A stretch of DNA of 64,000 nucleotides, taken from positions 233,531 through 297,530 of the forward strand of contig NZ_LMPD01000002.1 in NCBI RefSeq assembly GCF_001424305.1, in the 5' to 3' direction. The position numbers and the translations under genes are program-made. The notes beneath the pieces were generated by a model that worked only from the letters and a program-made list of their open reading frames with translations, was not told the origin of the DNA and ran no database searches. Positions 27,265-36,479 of this stretch are shown here, piece after piece (position 1 is the first letter of the stretch; each line of letters opens with the position of its first letter). This DNA comes from Pedobacter sp. Leaf176 (GTDB lineage: Bacteria > Bacteroidota > Bacteroidia > Sphingobacteriales > Sphingobacteriaceae).

Positions 27265-27966
27265 CTACTGCGCTTTTCTGACAGTTCTTTGTTCAATCCG
27301 CTTTTCGTAGTCTTTTCCCTGAAAAATCCTGTGAACATAAATTCCTGGCGTGTGAATATGATCCGGGTCCAATTCACCTGCCTCAACAAGTTCCTCCACC
27401 TCTGCAATGGTTATTTTTCCTGCCATAGCCATTACCGGATTAAAATTCCTACTGGTTGAACGGAAAATCAGGTTACCGGCAGTATCGCCTTTCCATGCTT
27501 TAACGATTGCAAAATCGGCATCAAAGGCATATTCCATTAAATAATCCTTTCCATCAAAATTTCTTACCTCTTTTCCTTCGGCTACCTCAGTTCCTACACC
27601 CGCAGGCGTGAAAATTGCCGGCATCCCGTAACCTGCTGCTAGGCATCTGGTTGCTAATGTACCTTGTGGAATTAAATCTACTTCCAGTTCCCCACTCAAA
27701 AGTTGTCGCTCAAACTCTGCATTTTCTCCAACATAGGATGATATCATTTTTTTAACCTGGCGTTGCTTTAGCATTCGTCCAATTCCGAAATCATCTACCC
27801 CAGCGTTATTCGAAATACAAATTAAATTTTTAGTTTTCTTGATCACTAAAGCATTAATGCAGTTCTCCGGAATACCACATAAACCGAAACCGCCCAACAT
27901 AATGGTAGCCCCGTCAGGAATATCCCGAATGGCTTCCTCAGCTCCTGATACAACTTTATTTATCAT
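27265..27966 (-). CDS. scoA: 3-oxoacid CoA-transferase subunit A
   Basis: Alpha subunit (233 residues) of succinyl-CoA:3-ketoacid CoA-transferase. The CoA-transferase signature [13 protein letters not shown] lies at about 25-37, with [13 protein letters not shown] and [20 protein letters not shown] later. It pairs with scoB just downstream to feed ketone bodies or branched-chain catabolites into acetyl-CoA. The ATG at 27966 gives the expected [13 protein letters not shown] start. Confidence 0.95.
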   Translation of the reverse strand: MINKVVSGAEEAIRDIPDGATIMLGGFGLCGIPENCINALVIKKTKNLICISNNAGVDDFGIGRMLKQRQVKKMISSYVGENAEFERQLLSGELEVDLIPQGTLATRCLAAGYGMPAIFTPAGVGTEVAEGKEVRNFDGKDYLMEYAFDADFAIVKAWKGDTAGNLIFRSTSRNFNPVMAMAGKITIAEVEELVEAGELDPDHIHTPGIYVHRIFQGKDYEKRIEQRTVRKAQ

Positions 27967-28075
27967 TTTACGAATTTTTGGTTAGGCCTCTAAAATACAG
28001 AAAGCAAATAGCTTTTTAAAACTTAAATGGGTGCCCGGCGGTAATTGCTATAAAACACCTTTGAGGAATAATAAA

Positions 28076-28105
28076 TTGGAATTAATCTAAATTACTCTAC
28101 CTTTG
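28076..28105 (+). promoter_or_regulatory. Consensus Bacteroidota promoter for the 54-residue gene
   Basis: TTG (28076-28078), exactly 19 nt, then TACCTTTG (28098-28105): a full match to TTG-N19-TAnnTTTG. The -7 element ends 7 nt before the ATG at 28113, so the message would be leaderless or nearly so. Confidence 0.75.
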
Positions 28106-28112
28106 TAATCAG

Positions 28113-28277
28113 ATGTTTAACGAAAGAGATAACGGAGATTTCAGAATCCCAACCGACCCTGAATTTCAAAAGGGAATTGGCTTTATATTTAGTTGCACAG
28201 CAGAACACAAAAAATGCTGCGAAAAATATAAAAAAGGTAAGCGTTGTAAAAAATGCCCAGGTAAGGATAAAAAATAG
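28113..28277 (+). CDS. Small Cys/Lys-rich protein (54 residues)
   Basis: A 54-codon gene starting MFNERDNGDFRIP. Five cysteines appear in the second half (FSC, KKCC, KRC, KKC), embedded in lysines and ending KKCPGKDKK. It has no signal peptide or membrane segment. The cysteine spacing would allow metal binding, but I do not recognise the family. Support for a real gene is positional: a perfect TTG-N19-TACCTTTG promoter just upstream, and a TAG (28275-28277) directly abutting the stop of the convergent dehydrogenase gene at 28278. Confidence 0.7.
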   Translation: MFNERDNGDFRIPTDPEFQKGIGFIFSCTAEHKKCCEKYKKGKRCKKCPGKDKK

Positions 28278-29366
28278 TTATTTATATATTTCTATAATTT
28301 TATCATCATTTCCATTACTGGTACAAACATATATTTTACCTTCCGGGGACACACAAACATCCCTCATTCTACCATAGGCATTTACATAGAAATCTTTAGT
28401 TCCGTCAATTTTTGTTTGAGCATCGTCCAATTTAAGCTGCATTAATTTCGTGTTTTTTAATACTGCCAGCAACAAAGAATTTTTAAACTGCGGAATATAA
28501 TCTGAATTGTAATAGGCCACACCACTTGGAGCTATAGTCGGTGTCCAGGCAATTAAGGGTTGGGCGATGTTATTTGCGGAACAAAAAGATTGCTCAGCAG
28601 CCTCATTGCAAAAGCCTTTGATATTTGGCCAACCATAATTCCTGCCTTTTTCGATGACATTAATTTCATCATCTGAATCTGGACCATGTTCTGACGAGAA
28701 TATTTTATTACCAACCTGCACTAAACCTTGAGGGTTGCGGTGTCCGTAAGACCAAACAGGATTATTTGCATATGGGTTATCAGAAGGAATAGAGCCATCC
28801 AGATTCACTCTTAGAATCTTCCCTGAAGTTGAATTAACATTTTGAGGGGTGTTAGTATCAGCAGCATCTCCTGTTGAAATAAAAAGCTTTCCACCAACAA
28901 TTAATAATCTCGACCCGTTATGAATTGAAGACGCACCAATATTATCGATTATTGTTATCGGATTCGTAAGTGCCCCACCAGCATAAGTATAACGGACAAT
29001 TTTTTCCTTGTAACTATTTCCGTAATTGTAAGCTACATATACCCAGGGATTTGTTGAAAAATCAGGATTTAGTACAATCCCAAGTAAACCGCCCTCCCCA
29101 TTCTCCCGAACTTCAGAAATGGTTAATAAAGTCGAAGTTTGACCGTTGGCTGGATTTAACCGGCTAATTTTTCCGCCCCTTTCTGTATACCAAATAAAGC
29201 TGTCAGGTCCATAAACCATCCCCCAGGGAAAGCGTAACCCTGAAACAACTACCCTGTTCTTCAATTCAACATCAGGCAGATTACCGCCGTCGTTTCCACC
29301 ATTATTATTTTTTTTGCAAGTTGTAAACAATAAGAGTACAACAAGGGATGTAAAAATTGCTTTCAT
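28278..29366 (-). CDS. PQQ-type glucose/sorbosone dehydrogenase-like lipoprotein
   Basis: A 362-residue lipoprotein with signal ending LLLFTTC and a following KKNNNGGND linker. The rest is a six-bladed beta-propeller of the glucose/sorbosone dehydrogenase (GSDH) family: LRFPWGMVYGPD, GGLLGIVLNPDF, NGSRLLIVGGKLFISTGDA, GHRNPQGLVQVG and SSEHGPDSDDEINVIEKGRNYGWPN. Family members oxidise sugars with PQQ in the periplasm. PQQ synthesis genes are not in the window, so cofactor and substrate are uncertain. It converges on the small Cys-rich gene with no gap between stop codons. Confidence 0.9.
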   Translation of the reverse strand: MKAIFTSLVVLLLFTTCKKNNNGGNDGGNLPDVELKNRVVVSGLRFPWGMVYGPDSFIWYTERGGKISRLNPANGQTSTLLTISEVRENGEGGLLGIVLNPDFSTNPWVYVAYNYGNSYKEKIVRYTYAGGALTNPITIIDNIGASSIHNGSRLLIVGGKLFISTGDAADTNTPQNVNSTSGKILRVNLDGSIPSDNPYANNPVWSYGHRNPQGLVQVGNKIFSSEHGPDSDDEINVIEKGRNYGWPNIKGFCNEAAEQSFCSANNIAQPLIAWTPTIAPSGVAYYNSDYIPQFKNSLLLAVLKNTKLMQLKLDDAQTKIDGTKDFYVNAYGRMRDVCVSPEGKIYVCTSNGNDDKIIEIYK

Positions 29367-29473
29367 AATTGTAACGTTTTCATAATAACAGCGTTATGGC
29401 AATATAGTTTTAGCAGAAACCCCGCTCCTGAATCCTTTTCTTTTGGAGAAAGGTGCCGGCAGGCGGCTAAAGG

Positions 29474-31852
29474 CTAATTTAAATAAACATAAGTGATTCC
29501 ATCTCCGCCTCTATCGGCATGTTCATCCTCCATTCTGTTCACCTGACTGTATTTTTTTAGGTATTCACGAATCATTTTCCTTAAAATGCCATCACCCTTA
29601 CCATGAATCAGTTTGATAGATGGAAAACCGAGCATAATGGCTTTGTCTAAATATTTCTCAACTTCAAAAAGTGCATCCTCAGTTCTTTTTCCGCGGAGAT
29701 CCAGTTCCGATCTAAATCCCGAAACGGCTTCATTCATTCTTCCGGCGAAAGAACCAGCACTACTTTGCGCCACCTTTTTTGCTTCTTTATTACTAATTTT
29801 CTGCACGCGGTTCTTTTTAACATTCGAACGCAAATCGCCAATTGCTAATACCAATTCATTTCTGTTAATTTCAAGGACAGTCCCAGTCGTTTCACTGTCA
29901 ATAAATTTCACCCAATCCCCTACTTCTATTTCTCCACCAACAACAACAGGTTGAGGTTTCGGTTTCTCTTTAGGAACCGTATTTTTAGTCAATTCCTTTT
30001 GAAGATTATCACGCAGTTCTTTGGTAACTGCCTTATCGGCTTGTTTTTCCTTAATTTCAGCTATGGTATTTTCTACAAGCTTATTAGCATTCTTTATAAT
30101 ATTCTGAGCTTCTTGTTTTGCTTCTTTAATCAAAATACGTCTATTTTCATCGAGGAAAGCCCTTAGTTTTTCATTTTCGGCAACCAGGTTTTTAGCTTTA
30201 TTTTGTTGATTTGCCAGACTGACCTTAGTATCATAAATCGTCTTCTTTTCACGTTCTAAATCAACCAACATGGTATCTACCCTATTTTGATTTGAACCCG
30301 TTTTTTGTCTAGCAAGTTCAATAACTTCTTTAGGCAAACCAATGTTCTGGGCAATTTCAAAGGCATAAGAACTTCCGGGTTTACCCATTTCCAAAATGTA
30401 CAACGGTTTCATTTTCGAATTATCGAAAAGCATTGATGCATTTTCCAGTCCTGAGGTATTACCTGCAAAAAGTTTCAGATTTGAATAGTGTGTTGTAATT
30501 ACGCCGCGGACTTTCTTGTTATTTAAAACTTCTAAAACAGCTTCAGCCATTGGCCCACCAAATTGTGGATCGGTACCCGTACCAAATTCATCAATTAAAA
30601 CCATTGTTCTTGAGGATGCATGTTCCACGAAGTAGCGCATTTTCTTTAAATGTGCGCTGTATGTACTCAGATCGCTTTCGATAGACTGGTCATCTCCAAT
30701 ATCGGCGAAGATATTTTCAAATATACCGACTTCAGAATTGGCATCAACGGGGATTAACAAGCCTGTTTGTAACATAATCTGTAACAACCCAACCGTTTTC
30801 ATACAAACAGATTTCCCCCCCGCATTCGGGCCAGAAACCAAAACGACACGTGTTTCGGCATCGATATGAATGTTTAGTGGCGTAACGGTTTTCTTTTCTA
30901 TAGCAAAAGAAAGCGTTAATAATGGATGTCTTGCATTAATTAACTTCGTTTTGGGCTCCTTTAACAAACCCGGCATTTCAGCTTCAATATCGAGGGCGAA
31001 CATCGCTTTTGCCCTTACGAAATCCAACTTTGTTAAAAAACCATGGTATGATAACAGCAATGGAGAATATGGTCTCAATTCATCTGTCAATGCAATAAAT
31101 ATCTTTATGATTTCTCTGCGCCTATCGAATTCTAAGTCTCGAAGTTTATTATTAAGTGCGAAAACCTCTTCAGGTTCTATATAAACCGTTTGTCCGGTTG
31201 CAGATTCATCGTGAACAAAACCTTTAAGCTTTCGCTTATTTTCGGCCAAAACAGGGATACACATCCGGCCGTCACGAATCGTTAAACTGCCGTCGGCAAC
31301 CCAGTTATTTGCAATGGCTTGCTTATAAATAGAATCCATGCGTTTACGCACATCCTGTTCAGCTTTAGAAATGGAGGCCGTAATTTCCTGTAATTCTTTT
31401 GATGCATTTGGTTTTATTTTCCCCTTGGCATCAATCACATTTTCAATTTTCCGAAGGATGTTTTTTTCTATCGGCAAATGCTCAAATAATGCTTCCAAAG
31501 TTGGGTAAACCTCTACCCTTTCTTCAAAAAATCTCAATACAGAAAATACCGTCTGAAGCGACGTGTAAATCTGAAACCATTCGTCTTCCTGCAAATAGGT
31601 TCCTTCAACACGAATCTTTTCTACGAGCGCTTTAATATCAAAAAAGCTATTTATTTGTAGCGGTTCCTGATTTTGCAAAATGCTTTTAAACTCATTAGTC
31701 TGACGAAGAAATTTGTCAATCTGGTCAAAACGATTCATTACCTGCATTTTCTGCACCATCGCCTGTCCCATCGGACTTAAACAGTGCTTACTTATTAGCT
31801 GCCTGATTTCTAAAAATCCTAAACGTTCTAAACAATTTTCGGGATATAACAT
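29474..31852 (-). CDS. mutS2: Endonuclease MutS2
   Basis: A 792-residue MutS2 protein, which suppresses homologous recombination and acts in ribosome rescue in some bacteria. The MutS clamp/lever region precedes the ATPase with Walker A (SGPNAGGKS, about 340-348) and Walker B (LIDEFGTGTDP). A coiled-coil stretch (about 520-630) follows, then a KOW-like segment, and a C-terminal Smr nuclease domain with LDLRGKR and HGKGDG. The start at ATG 31852 gives MLYPENCLERLGF, as in the family; a TTG further upstream overlaps the DUF4296 gene. It follows that gene by 1 bp. Confidence 0.96.
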   Translation of the reverse strand: MLYPENCLERLGFLEIRQLISKHCLSPMGQAMVQKMQVMNRFDQIDKFLRQTNEFKSILQNQEPLQINSFFDIKALVEKIRVEGTYLQEDEWFQIYTSLQTVFSVLRFFEERVEVYPTLEALFEHLPIEKNILRKIENVIDAKGKIKPNASKELQEITASISKAEQDVRKRMDSIYKQAIANNWVADGSLTIRDGRMCIPVLAENKRKLKGFVHDESATGQTVYIEPEEVFALNNKLRDLEFDRRREIIKIFIALTDELRPYSPLLLSYHGFLTKLDFVRAKAMFALDIEAEMPGLLKEPKTKLINARHPLLTLSFAIEKKTVTPLNIHIDAETRVVLVSGPNAGGKSVCMKTVGLLQIMLQTGLLIPVDANSEVGIFENIFADIGDDQSIESDLSTYSAHLKKMRYFVEHASSRTMVLIDEFGTGTDPQFGGPMAEAVLEVLNNKKVRGVITTHYSNLKLFAGNTSGLENASMLFDNSKMKPLYILEMGKPGSSYAFEIAQNIGLPKEVIELARQKTGSNQNRVDTMLVDLEREKKTIYDTKVSLANQQNKAKNLVAENEKLRAFLDENRRILIKEAKQEAQNIIKNANKLVENTIAEIKEKQADKAVTKELRDNLQKELTKNTVPKEKPKPQPVVVGGEIEVGDWVKFIDSETTGTVLEINRNELVLAIGDLRSNVKKNRVQKISNKEAKKVAQSSAGSFAGRMNEAVSGFRSELDLRGKRTEDALFEVEKYLDKAIMLGFPSIKLIHGKGDGILRKMIREYLKKYSQVNRMEDEHADRGGDGITYVYLN

Positions 31853-31853
31853 A

Positions 31854-32240
31854 CTATTTAACTGCAGGGACAAATTTTCTTTTTGATTTAGCTATTGAAT
31901 CGGCCTTTTCCATGGCTTTTTGCTGTTTCCCTAAACGTTGGGCAATACTCTTATACATCTTTTCCAAATCTTGAGGATGTTTATAATAGTAATTCATACT
32001 TTGCGCATATTTTGCAGAATCTATTCCGAATTTTTTATAAACACCTTTATAATATGCAGCAGCTACTTTTCTTGATGAATCTGCCATTGCTATCATAGAA
32101 ATATAGCCATCAGCTACATGTATATCATATAATATATTTTGCATTTTATCAGGAGCAATAATGTTCGGTGGCATTTTTTGCCTACAACCAGCTAATGCAA
32201 CCAGGGCCATTACAGCACATATCAATCTTCTCGTTTTCAA
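31854..32240 (-). CDS. DUF4296 lipoprotein (TTG start)
   Basis: A 128-residue lipoprotein: MKTRRLICAVMALVALAGC is a full signal peptide with lipobox Cys19. The DUF4296 domain follows (KMQNILYDIHVADGY, about 34-48, and YYKGVYKKFGID), and the tail is Lys-rich. DUF4296 is restricted to Bacteroidota and has no known function. The start codon is TTG. An in-frame stop lies a short distance upstream, and the only later ATG (codon 11) would destroy the signal peptide, so the non-ATG start is well supported. It is coupled to mutS2 (1-bp gap). Confidence 0.85.
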   Translation of the reverse strand: MKTRRLICAVMALVALAGCRQKMPPNIIAPDKMQNILYDIHVADGYISMIAMADSSRKVAAAYYKGVYKKFGIDSAKYAQSMNYYYKHPQDLEKMYKSIAQRLGKQQKAMEKADSIAKSKRKFVPAVK

Positions 32241-32304
32241 TTTAAAATATATTTATTGCCCAAATTGCGGCAAGGTTATTAATTTTACACAAAAATAGTT
32301 ATAA

Positions 32305-33006
32305 ATGAGCATAGCTGATAATCTTAAACAGTATAAAAGTGAAGTGGAATCTGACGGCGTCAAGTTGATTGCTGTTTCAAAAACACAAACTACCGAAGCC
32401 ATTTTGGAAGCTTATAGCGCCGGACAAAGAGTTTTCGGCGAAAACCATGTTCAGGAAATGGTTGATAAGCATTCCCAACTTCCTCAAGATATTGAATGGC
32501 ACATGATTGGTCATTTACAAAGCAATAAAGTTAAGTACATTGCGCCATTTGTTAACCTGATTCATGGTGTTGATAGCCTGAAATTGCTACAAGAAATAAA
32601 TAAACAAGCGGCAAAAAATAAACGTGTTATAGATTGCCTTTTACAAGTTTATATTGCAGATGAGGACACTAAATTTGGCTTAGGACACGACGAGATAATC
32701 GAACTTTTACGCTCTGATGAATATGCAGAATTTAAAAATATCAGGATAGTTGGTTTAATGGCGATTGCGACAAACACCAAAAATGAGAAACAAATTGCTA
32801 TTGAATTCCATGAGTTAAAAGTATTTTTCGATGGGTTGAAGGTAAGTTTTTTCCGTAAAGACGACCATTTTAAAGCGCTATCAACCGGCATGAGTTCAGA
32901 CTATAAAATTGCAATTGAAGAGGGAAGCACGATGGTTAGAATAGGAAGTGCCATTTTCGGGAAAAGAATTACCAAACATTTTAAAGCCGATGTTTCGGCA
33001 AATTAA
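32305..33006 (+). CDS. yggS: YggS-family pyridoxal phosphate homeostasis protein
   Basis: A 233-residue single-domain alanine-racemase-like PLP protein. The PLP-binding lysine is Lys26 in KLIAVSKTQ. Family blocks follow: FGENHVQEMVDK, WHMIGHLQSNKVKYI, GLMAIAT and LSTGMSSDYKIAIEEGSTMVRIGSAIFG. It buffers free PLP and influences amino-acid pools. It is divergent from the DUF4296 gene across 64 bp and starts a run of three closely spaced genes. Confidence 0.95.
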   Translation: MSIADNLKQYKSEVESDGVKLIAVSKTQTTEAILEAYSAGQRVFGENHVQEMVDKHSQLPQDIEWHMIGHLQSNKVKYIAPFVNLIHGVDSLKLLQEINKQAAKNKRVIDCLLQVYIADEDTKFGLGHDEIIELLRSDEYAEFKNIRIVGLMAIATNTKNEKQIAIEFHELKVFFDGLKVSFFRKDDHFKALSTGMSSDYKIAIEEGSTMVRIGSAIFGKRITKHFKADVSAN

Positions 33007-33014
33007 TATAGGAG

Positions 33015-33482
33015 ATGGACTTAATTATTAGAACAGCAGTTGAAGACGACTGTGCGAGAATACTGGAACTTATAAATGAACTCGCGGTATATGAACGCGC
33101 GCCTGAAGAAGTGACGGTAACTCTTGAACATTTTATTGATGCCGGATTTGGGGAAAACCCGATTTGGAAGGCATTTGTTGCAACGGTTGATGGCGTAATT
33201 GTAGGTTTCGCACTTTATTACACTCGTTATTCTACCTGGAAAGGTTGCCGTTTGTATTTGGAAGACTTTATTGTAACCGAAGAACACCGGGGTAAAGGTA
33301 TTGGTAAAGTGCTTTTTGAAAAGGTAATCGAAGAAACAAAAAATGGCAATTATAGCGGAATGGTATGGCAGGTTTTAAACTGGAATGAACCTGCAATAAA
33401 TTTCTACAACAAATATAAAGCTCGGCTTGAAGAAGGTTGGTTAAATGCATCTTTTTCTAAAGAGCAGGTTAATGAATTTTAA
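33015..33482 (+). CDS. GNAT acetyltransferase resembling spermidine/spermine N1-acetyltransferase
   Basis: A 155-residue GNAT enzyme. It resembles the SSAT/diamine acetyltransferase branch along its length: RTAVEDDCARILELINELAVYE, FGENPIWKAFVA, GFALYYTRYSTWKGCRLYLEDFIV, the acetyl-CoA loop HRGKGIGKVLF, and WNEPAINFYNKYKA near the end. Polyamine acetylation is therefore the best guess for substrate. Translation starts 8 bp after yggS at an ATG directly behind AGGAG, an unusually strong Shine-Dalgarno for this AT-rich genome but very close to the start. Confidence 0.85.
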   Translation: MDLIIRTAVEDDCARILELINELAVYERAPEEVTVTLEHFIDAGFGENPIWKAFVATVDGVIVGFALYYTRYSTWKGCRLYLEDFIVTEEHRGKGIGKVLFEKVIEETKNGNYSGMVWQVLNWNEPAINFYNKYKARLEEGWLNASFSKEQVNEF

Positions 33483-33485
33483 ATT

Positions 33486-34751
33486 ATGGATATTTTTAAA
33501 TTCGGTGGTGCCTCTGTTAAAGACGCCGATGGTGTAAGAAATTTGGCCAATATTGTTCGCAATTATAAAAAAGGCGAATTGCTAATTGTAATCTCGGCAA
33601 TGGGAAAAATTACCAATAAGTTAGAGGAGCTCACATTTGCTTATCTGGCTCAATCTGATAAAGTACATGCAATTCTTGACGAGGTTAAACATTTTCATTT
33701 CAACTTAATAGAGGAATTATTTGAAGAAAAAGCAAGCGCTGTATATGATGATATAGCCAATACATTTGTAGAAATAGATTGGTTGATTGAAGATGAGCCT
33801 GAGAACAATCCAGATTATATTTACGACCAGATTGTCTCTATCGGCGAAGTTGTTTCAACCAAAATAATTGCCGCCTGGTTAAATGAAAGCAACAATAAGG
33901 CACTCTGGGTTGATGCAAGAAATTACATCCAAACTGATAACACCTATCGGGAAGGAAAGGTGGATTGGGATAAAACAAAACAGATCATTCAGAAAGATCT
34001 ACTGCCTCTGATACATCAAAATATTATTGTAACACAAGGCTTTATTGGCGGCACGAGTGAAAATTATACAACAACTTTAGGCAGAGAGGGTTCGGATTAT
34101 TCGGCAGCAATTTTTGCATCCTGCTTAGATGCAGAAGCTCTAACCATTTGGAAAGATGTTCCAGGCGTGTTAAATGCCGACCCTAAATGGTTTGATGAAA
34201 CAGAAAAAATCCCCCAGCTTTCTTACCATGATGCAATTGAATTAACCTATTACGGTGCAACCGTTATCCATCCAAAAACGATAAAACCCTTGCAAAATAA
34301 AGGGATTCCGCTTTTCGTTCGTTCATTTATTCAACCGGAAGGTAGCGGAACAGCTATTACAAAAGACAATAATCCATTACCTGTCCCCTCCTTTATTTTC
34401 AAAGTAAATCAGGCCCTTATTTCGATTTTTCCAAAAGATTACTCTTTTATAATTGAAGAAAACCTGAGTAACATATTTGAGCTTTTTCATCAGCATAAAA
34501 TCAAAATAAATACGATGTTAAACTCTGCAATTAGTTTTTCAGTTAGCGTGGATGACAATGAAGTAAAGATTGCAGAATTAACTCAGGCACTCTCGGCGCA
34601 GTTTACAGTGAAATACAATAGAGGTTTGGAACTTGTAACTATTCGATATTATAACCAGCAAACTATTGAAAGAGTTACAGTTGACAAAGATATTTTACTT
34701 GAAGTAAAAAGCAGACATACTTGCCAAATGGTAATGAAAAATAAAGCTTAA
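33486..34751 (+). CDS. lysC: Aspartate kinase
   Basis: Catalyses phosphorylation of aspartate, entry to the Lys/Thr/Met/Ile pathway. The 421-residue monofunctional enzyme has KFGGASVKDADGVRNL at the N-terminus, TTLGREGSDYSAA (about 197-209), and the kinase-domain end ATVIHPKTIKPLQNKGIPLFVR. ACT-like sequence fills the last 120 residues, where feedback by amino acids would act. It is 3 bp after the acetyltransferase gene, so yggS, the acetyltransferase and this gene form an operon. The effector cannot be told from sequence. Confidence 0.93.
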   Translation: MDIFKFGGASVKDADGVRNLANIVRNYKKGELLIVISAMGKITNKLEELTFAYLAQSDKVHAILDEVKHFHFNLIEELFEEKASAVYDDIANTFVEIDWLIEDEPENNPDYIYDQIVSIGEVVSTKIIAAWLNESNNKALWVDARNYIQTDNTYREGKVDWDKTKQIIQKDLLPLIHQNIIVTQGFIGGTSENYTTTLGREGSDYSAAIFASCLDAEALTIWKDVPGVLNADPKWFDETEKIPQLSYHDAIELTYYGATVIHPKTIKPLQNKGIPLFVRSFIQPEGSGTAITKDNNPLPVPSFIFKVNQALISIFPKDYSFIIEENLSNIFELFHQHKIKINTMLNSAISFSVSVDDNEVKIAELTQALSAQFTVKYNRGLELVTIRYYNQQTIERVTVDKDILLEVKSRHTCQMVMKNKA

Positions 34752-34853
34752 ACTTATTTTTTATTGCTCCGCGGCAAGAAATATTCATAAATAAACCAAC
34801 TAATCAAAAGGGTTCAAGATGAATCATTAAGGCATCAGCACATAACCTGACAA

Positions 34854-36035
34854 ATGAATAGAAAAATTTTAGACAAGGCAGTACAAAATTATATTATTTC
34901 ACATTTGAGTGCAGATGTAAATACGATTGCTTTAGCTAAAAGTCCTTTCGCCGGTATAAGTTCTGCTGAACTCGCAAACCAGATTACAGCAAAAAAGAAA
35001 TCAGAAAAAAAGTTACCTACATGGTTTATCAAGGAGTGCATTTATTATCCTGCTGCACTTTCCATTGAGCAAACATCATCTGAAATTACAGCAAGATATA
35101 AGGCAAAATTAGTTAAAGGAAAGTCCTTAATTGATGTTACTGGTGGGTTTGGCGTTGATGCACTTGCTTTTGCAAAACATGTAGAGCAGGTTATTCACTG
35201 CGAGATCAACACAGAACTATCCGAAGTTGCGGAATATAATGCTGGAATATTAGGTTTCAGAAACATTAAATTTAAAGCTATTGACGGACTTGAATTTATC
35301 GAAAATTCAAAGAATAAATTTGACACAATATATATCGACCCTGCAAGACGTGCTGAAAAAGGTAAAGTCTTTATGCTAAAAGATTGTACGCCAAATGTAG
35401 CAGGCAATCTTGATTTGCTCCTTTCTAAAACGGACCGCATAATTATTAAAACAGCTCCCTTACTAGATATCTCAGCCGGCCTCTCGGAGTTAAAGAACGT
35501 TAGTGAAGTTCATGTCCTAAGCATCAAAAACGAGTGCAAAGAATTGATTTGGATAATTGATAAAGGATTTACGGCAGAACCAAAAATTATTGCGACGACT
35601 TTAAATCAGGAAGAGAAGGAATTTATTACGCTGAAAAATGAGTTTAGCGATGTTTCCTTTGCAGAAGTAATCAGTGCAGAAATGTATTTGTATGAACCCG
35701 ATACAGCACTTTTAAAAACAGGCGCATTTAACTCAATCGGCGTACACTATAATTTACTTAAACTTCACCCGCAAACTCAATTATACGTGTCAAATCATAT
35801 TCAAAAGAAATTTCCTGGAAGGATTTTCGAAATTAAAGAAATAATAACCACCGGAGATTTAAAAAAACAAAAATCATTGGTAGGGAATGTTATTGTCAGA
35901 AACTACCCTTCAAACCCGGAAGAACTGGTAAAAAAATACAAAATTAAGCCCGGCAAAGATGAATTTTTAATCTTTAGCAAGAATAGCCATGGAGAAAACA
36001 TAGTCCTAAAAGCCTTAATAATTCAATATTACTAA
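34854..36035 (+). CDS. Class I SAM-dependent methyltransferase with THUMP-like C-terminal domain
   Basis: A 393-residue protein with a Rossmann methyltransferase core (SLIDVTGGFGVDALAFAKH, about 92-110, with motif I; HCEINTELSEVAEYNAG; YIDPARR, about 162-168, as the motif IV equivalent). A C-terminal THUMP-like region follows, ending in a block with ITTGDLKKQKSLVG. This family is annotated as a putative RNA methyltransferase in Bacteroidota. The substrate is unknown. It starts 102 bp after the aspartate kinase gene. Confidence 0.88.
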   Translation: MNRKILDKAVQNYIISHLSADVNTIALAKSPFAGISSAELANQITAKKKSEKKLPTWFIKECIYYPAALSIEQTSSEITARYKAKLVKGKSLIDVTGGFGVDALAFAKHVEQVIHCEINTELSEVAEYNAGILGFRNIKFKAIDGLEFIENSKNKFDTIYIDPARRAEKGKVFMLKDCTPNVAGNLDLLLSKTDRIIIKTAPLLDISAGLSELKNVSEVHVLSIKNECKELIWIIDKGFTAEPKIIATTLNQEEKEFITLKNEFSDVSFAEVISAEMYLYEPDTALLKTGAFNSIGVHYNLLKLHPQTQLYVSNHIQKKFPGRIFEIKEIITTGDLKKQKSLVGNVIVRNYPSNPEELVKKYKIKPGKDEFLIFSKNSHGENIVLKALIIQYY

Positions 36036-36077
36036 AGCTGACAATTCATAGAAAAGCTTTATATGATGTCAAAAACT

Positions 36078-36275
36078 CTAAACTTTTTTCACGTTTACAG
36101 CTTGCAAACCTTTTCTTCCCTCTGCTATTTCGAATTCTACCTGATCATTTTCTTTTAAGCTTTCGATGCCGCCTATTACATCTTTGAAATGCACAAATAA
36201 ATCTTTATTGTCTTCCTGAACAATAAAACCAAAGCCTTTTTGAGTATTAAACCATTTAACTTTTCCAGTAGCCAT
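36078..36275 (-). CDS. Cold-shock-domain protein
   Basis: A 65-residue single-domain CspA-family nucleic-acid chaperone. The RNA-binding motifs KGFGFI (13-18, RNP1) and LFVHF (26-30, RNP2) are intact, as is the terminal LQAVNVKKV. There is roughly 200 bp of AT-rich DNA upstream before the peroxiredoxin stop, room for the long 5' leader typical of cold-shock mRNAs. No specific structure was identified there. Confidence 0.95.
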   Translation of the reverse strand: MATGKVKWFNTQKGFGFIVQEDNKDLFVHFKDVIGGIESLKENDQVEFEIAEGRKGLQAVNVKKV

Positions 36276-36479
36276 ATAAAAATTAAAAATTGCGTAAAAA
36301 AACAGGACCCATATCGCCTTGCTTCTAACTATTCACAACTAATTTGAATTTATATTTAAAAAAAATGCCAAATAAGCGCCAATCTCAAAACAAAACTATC
36401 AAATATAATAATTTATAGACATAATGCATCCTCACTTTAGTTACGTAGTGAGAATTATGCACCATCCGTAGCATAAAAA

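Noticed and set aside
27141..27407. 88-codon minus-strand frame overlapping scoA
   Set aside because: Overlaps scoA out of frame and shows no signature; the scoA-scoB spacer appears non-coding.
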